From positions 32,481 through 96,480 of the forward strand of contig SRZB01000007.1 of the NCBI GenBank assembly GCA_004793585.1: a stretch of DNA of 64,000 bases. The letters run 5' to 3'. The stretch's first letter is position 1. The number at the start of each line of letters is the position of its first letter. The DNA is from Hominisplanchenecus murintestinalis (GTDB lineage Bacteria > Bacillota > Clostridia > Lachnospirales > Lachnospiraceae). Positions 32,943 to 41,642 of this stretch are shown here, piece after piece. The position numbers and the translations under genes were made by a program. The notes under the pieces were generated by a model, which had not been told where the DNA came from, searched no databases, and worked only from the letters and a program-made list of their open reading frames with translations.

Positions 32943-34007
32943 ATGAAACGTATCATACTTACCGGCGGCGGTACTGCCGGGCATGTTACACCAAATATTG
33001 CGCTGCTCCCAACACTCAGAGAATTAAATTATGATATTCACTACATTGGTTCTTATAATGGTATCGAAAGGAAACTCATTGAGGAAATGGATATTCCTTA
33101 CTATGGTATCGATTCCGGCAAACTCCGCCGCTACTTTGATCCGAAAAACTTTACGGATCCATTCAAAGTTCTGCATGGATACAAACAGGCCAGAAAACTA
33201 ATCAAACACTTAAAGCCTGATGTGATATTTTCTAAAGGCGGATTTGTTACCGTTCCGGTAGTCATCTCTGCGCACCGGAAACATATACCCGTGATTATCC
33301 ATGAATCCGATATGACTCCGGGACTTGCCAACAAACTCTGTATCCCATCCGCGGATAAAGTATGCTGCAATTTTCCGGAAACCATGAAACACCTCCCGGA
33401 AAATAAAGCCGTGCTGACCGGTTCTCCGATACGCCAGGAACTTCTGTCCGGAAATAAGTTAAATGCCCTGAACTTCTGCGGCTTTACGGCAAATAAACCC
33501 GTTTTAATGATTATTGGCGGAAGCCAGGGTTCCGCAGTAGTAAATGACGCCATGCGCGGTATTCTTCCTGAACTTCTGAAAACATTTCAGGTTATTCATC
33601 TCTGCGGAAAAGGCAAGCTGGACTCCTCTCTTGACCATCTGGAAGGATATATTCAGTTTGAGTATGTCAAAAAAGAACTGGCGGATCTTTTTGCACTGAC
33701 AGACGTTTGCGTCTCGCGCGCCGGAGCCAATGCTATCTGCGAAATCCTGGCTCTTAGAAAACCGAACCTGCTGATTCCGCTTTCTGCAAATGCCAGCCGG
33801 GGCGATCAGATACTAAACGCAGATTCCTTTGAAAACCAGGGATTTAGTGAAGTTCTTACCGAAGATCAGCTTGCTCCTACTATTCTAATTTCAAGAATTA
33901 TGAAACTATACAATAACCGTGCCGATTATATCGCTGCTATGGAAACCAGTGAACAGAGCGATGCCATTTCAAAAATCATCTCTCTGATTGAGGATCTGTC
34001 CCGCTGA
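32943..34007 (+). CDS. murG: UDP-GlcNAc transferase MurG
   Basis: The 354-residue membrane-associated enzyme adds GlcNAc to lipid I to make lipid II. Its N-terminal G-loop is TGGGTAGHVTPN, and HESDMTPGLAN, GGSQGSAVVNDAMR, and the SRAGANAICEIL donor-site loop are family signatures. The length is standard. The ATG at 32943 follows TTGGAGG by 6 bases; an in-frame ATG 18 bases upstream has no site. It stands alone, outside the usual mra/dcw cluster, as often seen in Lachnospiraceae. Confidence 0.94.
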   Translation: MKRIILTGGGTAGHVTPNIALLPTLRELNYDIHYIGSYNGIERKLIEEMDIPYYGIDSGKLRRYFDPKNFTDPFKVLHGYKQARKLIKHLKPDVIFSKGGFVTVPVVISAHRKHIPVIIHESDMTPGLANKLCIPSADKVCCNFPETMKHLPENKAVLTGSPIRQELLSGNKLNALNFCGFTANKPVLMIIGGSQGSAVVNDAMRGILPELLKTFQVIHLCGKGKLDSSLDHLEGYIQFEYVKKELADLFALTDVCVSRAGANAICEILALRKPNLLIPLSANASRGDQILNADSFENQGFSEVLTEDQLAPTILISRIMKLYNNRADYIAAMETSEQSDAISKIISLIEDLSR

Positions 34008-34064
34008 TTTTCCGCCCTTATACCTGAATTTTCTATCGCCCCTTAAAGAATCAGATAGGATATA

Positions 34065-34586
34065 TCAGTTTTGATGATATTCTCTCTGATATTTATCGCG
34101 GATATACTTTTTTGCCCGATAAAGCTTTGCGCTCAGCACCTGCGGTGTCATCTGCAGGTGCTTTGCAGCATCTCCCAGCCGCATTCCATAAACGCAGATC
34201 GCCATAACTATCTCATACCATTCCTGATTCTTTTTTCGAAGATCTTGCAGAATTTGAAAAGACAGCTGACTTTGCATTACCCGTTCCACTACATGTTCCG
34301 CGTTATCCTCGGTCGTAAGCGATTCCTCAACTCCATACAGCCAGAATACTTTTCCACTTCTGCTCTTTTGCTTTCTGACATAATCAATCAGCGCATTTCT
34401 CGCGGCAACAATCAGCCATCCTTTCATGTGTTCTTCTGAAATCTTCTCCATATTCTCATAAAAACTCACAAACACCTGCTGGCAGATTTCCTCTGCGGCA
34501 AATCCATCTTTCAAGCTATCATACGCTATCTTTATAATCAGTCTGTTGTATCTCTTATAGACTTCCGTAAACCTCTCATTCTTCAT
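34065..34586 (-). CDS. Sigma-70 family (ECF-like) RNA polymerase sigma factor
   Basis: The 173-residue protein has region 2 (residues 8-75; YNRLIIKIAYDSLKDGFAAEEICQQVFVSFYENMEKI and WLIVAARNALIDYVRKQ) and region 4 with a helix-turn-helix (LGDAAKHLQMTPQVLSAKLYRAKKYI). Regions 1 and 3 are absent, as in ECF sigma factors. No anti-sigma gene is adjacent, which is unusual; control might be transcriptional. A weak AAGGAA lies 12 bases before the ATG. It converges with murG. Confidence 0.85.
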   Translation of the reverse strand: MKNERFTEVYKRYNRLIIKIAYDSLKDGFAAEEICQQVFVSFYENMEKISEEHMKGWLIVAARNALIDYVRKQKSRSGKVFWLYGVEESLTTEDNAEHVVERVMQSQLSFQILQDLRKKNQEWYEIVMAICVYGMRLGDAAKHLQMTPQVLSAKLYRAKKYIRDKYQREYHQN

Positions 34587-34688
34587 TTGTGCCCGAAATT
34601 CCTTCTCTAGAATGTTCGCAGCCCTTCGAATCCGTCTCAGAATGCTATTTAATTTTTAATACCCAGCTCCAAACAGCTGCAAATGCTT

Positions 34689-35096
34689 TTACTGAAAGCT
34701 TTTCAGAATCTCTGTTTTCTCTTCTTCTGTCAACGTTCCCTGCGGCCAATTGATGCCCGCACCGTCATGTTCATACCTTGGAATCAGATGAATGTGGAAA
34801 TGAAATACCGTCTGACCGGCTGCTGCACCATTGTTCTGTACAATATTAAACCCATCGCATCCCAAAACTTCTTTCATCTTTCCTGACATCCGTTTTGCCA
34901 GCGCAAATGCCTTCGCCGCCCACTCCTCCGGCATCTCAAAAATGTTCATAAAATGCTCTTTCGGCAAAATCAAGGCATGTCCTCTTGTAGCCGGATTTAA
35001 ATCCAAAAGCACGCGAAACTCCTGATCCTCATAGATTGTTGCAGAAGGAATCTCTCCGGCTGCCAGTTTACAAAAAATACAAGTGTCGTCTTTCAT
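34689..35096 (-). CDS. HIT-family nucleotide hydrolase (HINT-like)
   Basis: The 135-residue protein has the HIT motif HFHIHLIPR (near 98-106), whose central His is nucleotidylated in purine-nucleotide hydrolases, and N-terminal CIFCKLAAGEIPS with the CxxC half of a zinc site. It probably hydrolyses adenosine 5'-phosphoramidates or related nucleotides in the cytosol. AGAAGGAGG precedes the ATG. The sigma-factor gene follows about 100 bases downstream. Confidence 0.93.
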   Translation of the reverse strand: MKDDTCIFCKLAAGEIPSATIYEDQEFRVLLDLNPATRGHALILPKEHFMNIFEMPEEWAAKAFALAKRMSGKMKEVLGCDGFNIVQNNGAAAGQTVFHFHIHLIPRYEHDGAGINWPQGTLTEEEKTEILKSFQ

Positions 35097-35265
35097 TTTT
35101 CCTCCTTCTGACGCATTTTCTGCGCCCTCTTAATAGATTTAGAAGCTTACTTCCAAATTTTTCCTTTCTCTTGTACCTGCCGCAGATACTTGTAAAACAT
35201 CTCATTTTCCAGTCTGTGGTCATTTCATGGTAATTCTTTTGCAAAATAATGTCAACAACAAGTAT

Positions 35266-35294
35266 TTGCTATTTTCTTTATACAGTGGTACACT
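35266..35294 (+). promoter_or_regulatory. Candidate promoter of the soluble histidine kinase
   Basis: TTGCTA (35266-35271), 17-base spacer, TACACT (35289-35294); moderate match only. The rest of the 260-base divergent gap from the HIT gene shows nothing else I can name. Confidence 0.45.
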
Positions 35295-35356
35295 AAATCG
35301 AACACAAACGGTAATGCCGGGATATTCTATATTTTCGTCAAAGGAGGTTTTCTAAA

Positions 35357-36040
35357 ATGACACAAGAACATCAGCTAAAGGCATTGAAAAAAACAATCGA
35401 AGAGCAGCGAATAGCCATCTCTCAAATCTCACACGAAATACGCAATCCTGTAACCTTGATTAATGGTTCCTTAAATCTTATAGAGAAGCAGCATCCGGAA
35501 GTCCGGGATTTCGCGTTCTGGAACGACGTCAGAAGAGACATGACACATTTGCTGAATCTGCTGGAAGATGTCTCGCACTACAACAACAGTATGCTTCTCC
35601 ATCTGGAGCTGTTAAATACCTCCCACTGGCTAAAAGAGGTGACCGCATCTTTAAATTTCCTGCTTCCGAAACCTTTCCATTTCTCTTCTCATATACCACA
35701 GGATCTTCCTGAAATTCACGCCGATTCTACCAAACTGCGTCAGGCGCTTCACAATCTAATCCGAAATGGTTTTGAGTCACTCGAAGGAGACGGTACGGTT
35801 TCTCTGGCTGCCTCCGCAGACGGGCGATACCTATCCATCCGAATTTCAGATACAGGCTGCGGAATCCCTGCTGAATACATAGATTCTCTGTTTCAGCCTT
35901 TTACTACCCACAAACCAAACGGCACCGGACTGGGGCTTGCCATTACGAAACGCATTATCGAAGCCCACCACGGGCAGCTGTTACTTGAAACAGAACCGGG
36001 CACCGGAACCTGCTTCACCATCCTTCTGCCACTTACATAA
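35357..36040 (+). CDS. Soluble orphan sensor histidine kinase
   Basis: The 227-residue protein is little more than a kinase core. The H box is SQISHEIRNPVTLI (His near residue 27), followed by a dimerisation helix pair, an N box LRQALHNLIRNGFESL, G1 DTGCGIP, and G2 GTGLGLAITKRIIEAHHG. There is no membrane segment, PAS or HAMP domain, and no response regulator next to it. Orphan kinases of this kind in Clostridia often feed Spo0A, which is inference. AAAGGAGG precedes the ATG. Its stop codon directly abuts the rhomboid stop codon. Confidence 0.9.
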   Translation: MTQEHQLKALKKTIEEQRIAISQISHEIRNPVTLINGSLNLIEKQHPEVRDFAFWNDVRRDMTHLLNLLEDVSHYNNSMLLHLELLNTSHWLKEVTASLNFLLPKPFHFSSHIPQDLPEIHADSTKLRQALHNLIRNGFESLEGDGTVSLAASADGRYLSIRISDTGCGIPAEYIDSLFQPFTTHKPNGTGLGLAITKRIIEAHHGQLLLETEPGTGTCFTILLPLT

Positions 36041-36670
36041 TCAGTAATACCAAGAACTCTCCCTTCTTGATTGACGTGGCTTTTTATAAAGCAAAACTGC
36101 AAAAAGCAGCCCGAACACAAAACCGCCCACATGGGCTGCATTGTCCACCCCGGTAGAAGTAAAACCTTCAAAAAGCGTCAACGCTGCCATCAGAACCAAA
36201 CGCTTTCCCGTGAATTCATCCACTCTTCCTCTGTTTACTACAACAATATAAACCAATGCGCCTATCACAGCGAAAACAGCTCCGGAAGCTCCCGCGCTTA
36301 CACTAAAATCCATCGTCCGGTATTCCAACGCGCAGGATACTACATTCGCCAGAATTCCTCCGCCCAAATATATCATGAGGTAACGCACTTTCCCCACCGC
36401 ACGCTCCAGCCCATCTCCTAAAAACATCAAGGCAAACATGTTATTAAATAGATGATCCAGACCAAAATGAAGAAATATGCAGGTCACCAGCCGATAATAC
36501 TCTTTATATCCTACAATCCACGGTGTGTAAGACGCACCATGACGCAGCATGAACTCCACATCCTCTGTATCTCCTATTATCTCCATTATCAGAAAAACTG
36601 CAATATTCACGAAAATAATAAAAAGGTTGCAGAATGTCCTGGATTTCAAAAAGTCTTTTACCTCATCCAT
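36041..36670 (-). CDS. Rhomboid-family intramembrane serine protease
   Basis: The 209-residue protein has six membrane helices. The catalytic Ser lies in GASGAVFAVIG and the His in NAAHVGGFVFG; HFGLDHLFNNMFAL is the conserved loop-helix segment. It cleaves membrane helices of unknown partners. The ATG at 36670 has AAAGGAG upstream; the TTG 21 bases earlier does not. It lies downstream of the FHA gene of the Tad operon (86-base gap) and could be its last gene, but is more likely separate. Confidence 0.93.
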   Translation of the reverse strand: MDEVKDFLKSRTFCNLFIIFVNIAVFLIMEIIGDTEDVEFMLRHGASYTPWIVGYKEYYRLVTCIFLHFGLDHLFNNMFALMFLGDGLERAVGKVRYLMIYLGGGILANVVSCALEYRTMDFSVSAGASGAVFAVIGALVYIVVVNRGRVDEFTGKRLVLMAALTLFEGFTSTGVDNAAHVGGFVFGLLFAVLLYKKPRQSRRESSWYY

Positions 36671-36756
36671 CTGGATTCTCCTTTTCCACAAACCATATAT
36701 TTTTTATGCTTACCCATATTTTAACAGAAAGATTTTTGTTTGCAAGCCTTTTGTGG

Positions 36757-38106
36757 CTATTCTTTAAAATAATAACCGGCTCCTGCGAAGTAAATTTCAT
36801 CTCCTGAACGAAGCTGCCTGTACTCATTTGCTTCCAGCCGTTCTCCATTTAAAAACGTGCCATTTGTGGAATTTAAATCCGTCAGAAAGTATTTTCCATC
36901 CCGCCGCTCAATTCCGGCATGGATACGGCTGACCGGAGGCAAATCAAGAACAAGATTCACCTTCCCTTTTAGCTTTCCTATAATAAATTTCTCCTCATCC
37001 ACCACTGCGTTTCCCCTCTGCTCTGCATGAATGCTAAGCAGCACCGGAGCATCCCCCGGCATCCCTTCCCGAAACAAGGTTGTCTGTCCATAGATTTCCT
37101 CACCGGCTTCCTCATAAAAGTCGCAAATCTTTTCCTTTTGCTCCTTCCACTGCTGTACGCCACCCTGTGCTTCTTGTTCTGCCGGTCTTTCTTCCTGCCT
37201 TTTCTGCCCCTGTTTCGGTGGCCGCTGTCGTTTCTTTCCCTTTCCACCCGCCGCGTAAAACACCGCCGCTGCCAGCAAAAACACTGCCCCGCCTGCCTGT
37301 GTCAGTGTCAACATCCCGCAAAAAACAAGTCCTGCCATGCTTGCCGCAAGCAGCACGCCTCCTGAAATCATCTCCAGAATATATCTGTACTGCCTGTGCT
37401 TTTTCAAATGTTCCTGCCCTGTCAGGCTCTGGCATACTGGTGATTTTAAGCTTTCAGGATTCGGAAGAGACTGTCTCGGTACTTCCGCCTCTTTGCTGCT
37501 CTCTGCCTCTTCCCGCTCCAAAACTTCTATTTCTCTCTTTACTGTTTTATCTTTTCCGCTGCCGTCTGTTCGGTACAGTTTCCTTACCACCGCAGACACA
37601 TGATAGTTTTCTTCCACTGTCCCGCTGTAAAGCTGATATCCCCACAATACCGCCTGGTCATCTTCATGATTTAAGCTTTTCAAAAGATATTCTGCCAACT
37701 CACGAAATGCCTCTGAAAAATTTTTTTGAAAAAATGGCAGATAGCAAAAACTTATCTCTTTTGTTTCTACATCCATATAAAGAAAGTCCGGCTCTAAGAG
37801 AAGCCCCTCCTCTGCCAACAGATATCTCTCTATCCCATCCAGTGCTTTGACAAGACCCGACGCAATTGCCCGGATATCTTCACTGCTTGCCGGGTGCTGT
37901 CCTAAAATTCTGGACAGAGGCTGGCGGGACGTAATATCATAATAAAAATACGCTTCTCCGTCTATCATACGCAGCTTGCATCGCAAAAGCCCGGGAATTT
38001 CGTTCCCCAAAAGCATCCTGACCTGATATTCGTTTCCGTGAAGTTTCTCATCTGATTTCAATATCATATAATTATGCTCACTGTCGCGGCGATACGTTGC
38101 TTCCAT
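36757..38106 (-). CDS. DUF6382 plus FHA-domain membrane protein
   Basis: The 449-residue protein has an N-terminal DUF6382-like domain (residues 1-180, YDITSRQPLSRILG and LDGIERYLLAEEGLLLEPDFLYMD), a linker, two hydrophobic helices near 245-290, a Lys/Arg/Gln-rich stretch, and a C-terminal FHA domain (near 370-449; SRIHAGIERRDGKYFLTDLNSTNGTFLNG) that would bind phosphothreonine. Its start overlaps the preceding TadE-like gene by 29 bases, so it belongs to the Tad operon and may link pilus assembly to Ser/Thr phosphorylation. GGGGAGG precedes the ATG. Confidence 0.88.
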   Translation of the reverse strand: MEATYRRDSEHNYMILKSDEKLHGNEYQVRMLLGNEIPGLLRCKLRMIDGEAYFYYDITSRQPLSRILGQHPASSEDIRAIASGLVKALDGIERYLLAEEGLLLEPDFLYMDVETKEISFCYLPFFQKNFSEAFRELAEYLLKSLNHEDDQAVLWGYQLYSGTVEENYHVSAVVRKLYRTDGSGKDKTVKREIEVLEREEAESSKEAEVPRQSLPNPESLKSPVCQSLTGQEHLKKHRQYRYILEMISGGVLLAASMAGLVFCGMLTLTQAGGAVFLLAAAVFYAAGGKGKKRQRPPKQGQKRQEERPAEQEAQGGVQQWKEQKEKICDFYEEAGEEIYGQTTLFREGMPGDAPVLLSIHAEQRGNAVVDEEKFIIGKLKGKVNLVLDLPPVSRIHAGIERRDGKYFLTDLNSTNGTFLNGERLEANEYRQLRSGDEIYFAGAGYYFKE

Positions 38107-38539
38107 CTTTAACCTCCCCAATTTTTTTCAGCAAATGGATGCGCATAACTGTCTTTTGAGGCTGCGGCGATATCAATTCTGCATGCCCTCGGACTTCCAG
38201 CCTGTTTCCGCAGAAAATTCGCATAACCAGTCCCGGCACTTGCAAATTTCCCTGAAAGTCGGCAGTAATTTTTTTCTTACCTATATGTATTTCTGCCTCT
38301 ATCCCTTGAATCCCCAGGAACAGCTGCGAACCAATCTCCCGTTTTCTCTCTTTTATAATTTCCTCCCTTTCTTTTTCACCATAATGAAGGCTCCCTAATG
38401 CTGCCAGCTCATAGGCAGCATTCTGCATTGCCGCCCCATTGTGCAAATAAAATCCCATATAGATAATTCCGGCGAGAAGCGGAATCACCAGAGCCATTAA
38501 TAAAGCCGCCTCCACAGTGTAGCTTCCTTTCAGTTTCAT
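38078..38539 (-). CDS. TadE-like minor pseudopilin
   Basis: The 153-residue protein begins KLKGSYTVEAALLMALVIPLLAGIIYMGF, the TadE-type class III prepilin-like segment with the conserved Glu at the fifth position after the cleavage-like Gly. It then has a periplasm-type soluble domain. It probably stays at the pilus base or serves as a minor subunit. Its start overlaps the prepilin peptidase stop (ATGA), a sign of translational coupling. Confidence 0.8.
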   Translation of the reverse strand: MKLKGSYTVEAALLMALVIPLLAGIIYMGFYLHNGAAMQNAAYELAALGSLHYGEKEREEIIKERKREIGSQLFLGIQGIEAEIHIGKKKITADFQGNLQVPGLVMRIFCGNRLEVRGHAELISPQPQKTVMRIHLLKKIGEVKDGSNVSPRQ

Positions 38540-38985
38540 CCGCTTTTCCCCTCCCCTGCCAACAATAACCAGATCAAATATCCTGCCGCCAAAAACGGCA
38601 GAAATGCAATTTTGTACTTCCTTCCCGTACTCTTTACAAAAATCAGCCATGCAGAATATACTGCTGACAAAAGAAGCGCAAGAAATAAAATTTCTATCAA
38701 CGCCGGGAAGCCCAGCCAAACGCCAAGTACAGCCGCCGTCAATGCATCTCCATAACCTATCGCCTCCCGCGTGAGTTTCGCCGCACCTGCAAGTACAGCC
38801 CCCGCCGCGCACCCGGCAATCCAGCTCACTACAGGGCTTATCCCATTTCCAAAAATTAGTTCTATAAAACGTACTGCCAAACCGGAAAGAAAAAATATTC
38901 CCAGATATATACCCGAAATTTCCTTCTTTCTTATATCCTCCACACTGCCTATTATCAAAAATATCCCCATTATCCATTTTTCCAT
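38536..38985 (-). CDS. A24-family prepilin peptidase (second copy in the locus)
   Basis: The 149-residue membrane protease has about five helices and the two catalytic Asp: VEDIRKKEIS near residue 17 and GYGDALTA near residue 77. It lacks the N-terminal methylase-type domain, as in TadV/CpaA enzymes. It would cut leader peptides from Flp and TadE-type prepilins. A second A24 gene lies at 45981-46481 in the same operon. It is 12 bases behind the gene at 38998. Confidence 0.9.
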   Translation of the reverse strand: MEKWIMGIFLIIGSVEDIRKKEISGIYLGIFFLSGLAVRFIELIFGNGISPVVSWIAGCAAGAVLAGAAKLTREAIGYGDALTAAVLGVWLGFPALIEILFLALLLSAVYSAWLIFVKSTGRKYKIAFLPFLAAGYLIWLLLAGEGKSG

Positions 38986-38997
38986 CCTATACTCCTC

Positions 38998-39852
38998 TTA
39001 CCCGCATCTTGAACATGCCTTCCATCCCTCCGCCTGTGGCAGCGGTATCTCTATTACTTCTCGTTTTAAACCGCTGCATGCTGCCGAACTGTGGTATCTA
39101 TCTCCCGTATCTGTCACATATATCCGTGAACCACTGCCGCCACATTTTTCACAAGGATGATATTTTCCTCCATCTACATTCCGAAGTCCGGACACCCTGC
39201 TTTCCGGTTCCTGACGAACTGACAAACGGATATGGGTACAGTCCCGGCTCTTGTGGTACACATTTCCATTTGTCGTCACATATACCTTGCCCCCAGAGTC
39301 CCCATTCTCATTCCCACCGTTATCCACACTGCTTCTGCCTGTCCACGCACGGATTCTGGCTCTCTGCAGAATCGGGAAATCAGAAAATGAGAAAAACGGC
39401 ATCTTCCACCGAAACTTATACTCTGCAACCAAATCTATTATTCCATCCTTCTTCAAAACTGAAGAACGCATGAGGCTGACAGATGGGGCATCTGCCTCCA
39501 ATGTCCGATTAATTCTGTTTTTTGCATAAATCAAGCTTACAATTTTAGATGCTGAAATCTCTTCTTTACCCAACGCCTGCTCTTTTACATAGGCATACAC
39601 CGCCATTTGCTTTCCCGCATCCTGCAATGCTTCCGCTACTTTCCCAGCCATAGTCACCGCCTGAAAGAAATAGAGAAATGCCAGGATTCCACAAAGAAAT
39701 ATAGGGAGCACACACGCCGCCTCTACAGTAAGGCTTCCTCTGCAGGAGGCAGACAGGGATATCCTTTCCCTGCCCTCTTTTCTAAAACCATATTGTCTCG
39801 GGAGAGAGCTTATTTCCTTTCTTTTATATTTATTTGAGCAGAGAAAGAACAT
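38998..39852 (-). CDS. TadE-like pseudopilin with duplicated YHxxxC/CxxC module
   Basis: The 284-residue protein has a prepilin-like segment SCRGSLTVEAACVLPIFLCGILAFLYFF near residues 35-65, so it is a TadE/TadG-type minor pilin. Residues 190-284 hold two copies of a motif common in exported Firmicute proteins: VYVTTNGNVYHKSRDC...YHPCEKCG and IYVTDTGDRYHSSAAC...WKACSRCG. The conserved His and Cys suggest a metal site or disulfides. The start at 39852 follows AGGAGG by 9 bases; an in-frame ATG 30 bases upstream overlaps the preceding gene. Confidence 0.8.
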   Translation of the reverse strand: MFFLCSNKYKRKEISSLPRQYGFRKEGRERISLSASCRGSLTVEAACVLPIFLCGILAFLYFFQAVTMAGKVAEALQDAGKQMAVYAYVKEQALGKEEISASKIVSLIYAKNRINRTLEADAPSVSLMRSSVLKKDGIIDLVAEYKFRWKMPFFSFSDFPILQRARIRAWTGRSSVDNGGNENGDSGGKVYVTTNGNVYHKSRDCTHIRLSVRQEPESRVSGLRNVDGGKYHPCEKCGGSGSRIYVTDTGDRYHSSAACSGLKREVIEIPLPQAEGWKACSRCG

Positions 39853-39878
39853 CCCTGTCCACCTCCTAACAAAACGGC

Positions 39879-41384
39879 TCAATAGCCAAAACTTCCTTTT
39901 ACTTCATATCCCGGCGTCTGCTTCGGCAGCCCCATAAATACTTGAGGAATTCTCAGAAATATAGCAGGAAATTTCCAGGAAACCGCCGCTTCTGCTTTCA
40001 CTATCCAGCTATCCGCCTGTCCTCCAAGCGTCTGTTCCATCATATCCAGCGCTCGTAAAGGATACTTCCGCTTTTCTCCGGTAAGCATCAAAATCCTCAA
40101 ATAATCTTCATAATCCTGCCCGCTTCCCCCACCGCTGTCACATTCTTCCAGAAGCTCTGTGACCTGTGCAAGCTTTTCAAGAGAAAGCTTCCAGGTAGAT
40201 GCATCTTTTATAGACGGAACTTTCCCGCCTGACATCAGCGTACGTACATCCAGCAGGCTCTCCCCATAGGCCCACGCGAGAAGCAGCACCGCCTCCAACG
40301 CCTGTACCAGCCCCGGAACAGGAACTGCTCCGGCAATAGACACTGCAAGGCTCCCTGCCTGACTTCTCATCTTTGTATCCGATGCCGCATAGAGAAGGTT
40401 TACCCCCTCCCGCATAAGAAGCAGCCGGTTAACCACAGCTTTCAGGTTCGCCTCATCACTGTCTTTGCCCATCAGTATATATTCTGCCTGGTATTCCAGC
40501 GCTCCTTCCTTACACGGTTTTCTCCATGTTCCAAAGCGCCCCAGCAGATAATCCTGGAATATAACGTCAGATGCCGCTCCTGAATACTTCTTTTCCACTG
40601 GAAGATTCCCTTCTCTACGTGTTCTTCCCGAAACCATCTCCTGCTTTTCGGCGCTCTTCCCTGATACACTGGAAGCATCCTTTATCACCAGTCCCAAAAT
40701 CCCCAGCTTCTTTATTTTCTTAATTGTATCCAACGGATTTTCCACTGGTTTATCCTGTCGGATATCTTCTGTTACTTCCTCCCCGCCTTTTTCTTTTATC
40801 TCTTCCTCTTTTAACTCCTCTTGCTGCCGCTCTAAGCCTTCCAGGTTATCCCAGTCAATCCCATCTTTTTTCTCATAAATATCTGCCGCTTCCTGCTGCC
40901 GTTCGGCTTCCTTTCTTGCTTCCTGGTATTTGAGCAGCAGCTCCGTCCCCAAATTTTCCTTCACATTCCGCACTGCCTGCTGATAAAAAGCTTCTCCGTT
41001 TTCATCCGTAGCCAATGTATATCCGGAAACCTCACATTTCTCTATTTCCATAGGAAAAAGATTCCGTCCTTTTATCAACTTCATTTCCTCCGCGGGATTC
41101 GCATTATACCTCATAAACTCCCGCATTTGCAGCGCTATTCTTTCCTCCTCAAACTCCCCGTTCCCATAAGAACCGTCAAGGAACAACACATCATATTTCT
41201 CTAAAATCTCTGTGCTATATTCCCCAAATACAGAAAAAATCCCCATATCTGTTACTGCCGCCGCCCAGGCTCTGGCTCCCTGAAGTCTCGCTGATTCTAC
41301 CATAGTACAGACCAGGGATAAAAACAGTACGCTGACCAGGCTTAAAAATACTGTAATCGTTCCCCGGCATCTGTACCTTTTCAT
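39879..41384 (-). CDS. DUF5702 (TadG-like) pilus-associated protein
   Basis: The 501-residue protein starts RGTITVFLSLVSVLFLSLVCTMVESARLQ, a TadG-like single transmembrane anchor with the conserved Glu. The soluble outer part has a coiled-coil stretch (residues about 150-215, Glu/Lys/Gln rich) and a C-terminal helical region ending in FPAIFLRIPQVFMGLP. DUF5702 proteins occur with Tad loci in Clostridia and are believed to shape or anchor the pilus. GGAGG precedes the ATG. Confidence 0.82.
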   Translation of the reverse strand: MKRYRCRGTITVFLSLVSVLFLSLVCTMVESARLQGARAWAAAVTDMGIFSVFGEYSTEILEKYDVLFLDGSYGNGEFEEERIALQMREFMRYNANPAEEMKLIKGRNLFPMEIEKCEVSGYTLATDENGEAFYQQAVRNVKENLGTELLLKYQEARKEAERQQEAADIYEKKDGIDWDNLEGLERQQEELKEEEIKEKGGEEVTEDIRQDKPVENPLDTIKKIKKLGILGLVIKDASSVSGKSAEKQEMVSGRTRREGNLPVEKKYSGAASDVIFQDYLLGRFGTWRKPCKEGALEYQAEYILMGKDSDEANLKAVVNRLLLMREGVNLLYAASDTKMRSQAGSLAVSIAGAVPVPGLVQALEAVLLLAWAYGESLLDVRTLMSGGKVPSIKDASTWKLSLEKLAQVTELLEECDSGGGSGQDYEDYLRILMLTGEKRKYPLRALDMMEQTLGGQADSWIVKAEAAVSWKFPAIFLRIPQVFMGLPKQTPGYEVKGSFGY

Positions 41385-41414
41385 TGCTTCCTCCTTTACA
41401 TCTGCTGCATAATT

Positions 41415-41582
41415 TTAAATTCCATTGCTCTGGCTTGTAATTTTCTTAAAAATGCTATTCACCAGATTCGTCAGCTGGCTCTTAAAAATAATAACCAGCC
41501 CAATCAGAACGACCAAAATTAAAATCACTTCCACAACGCCTACTCCATCTTCTTCTGCCAAAAAGTCTTTCACATGCTCCAT
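41415..41582 (-). CDS. flp: Flp-type IVb major pilin
   Basis: The 55-residue prepilin has a short leader and the hydrophobic segment EDGVGVVEVILILVVLIGL, with Gly/Glu spacing typical of Flp1-family pilins cut by TadV. A short polar tail follows (KSQLTNLVNSIFKKITSQSNGI). It is the likely structural subunit of the pilus. AAAGGAGG lies 7 bases before the ATG, an excellent site that fits an abundant product. It sits between tadC and the DUF5702 gene. Confidence 0.92.
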   Translation of the reverse strand: MEHVKDFLAEEDGVGVVEVILILVVLIGLVIIFKSQLTNLVNSIFKKITSQSNGI

Positions 41583-41642
41583 ATAGATCACCTCCTTTCA
41601 AACTCTATCTGCGTATCTCAAAATTTTCCGGCGAAACCATGA

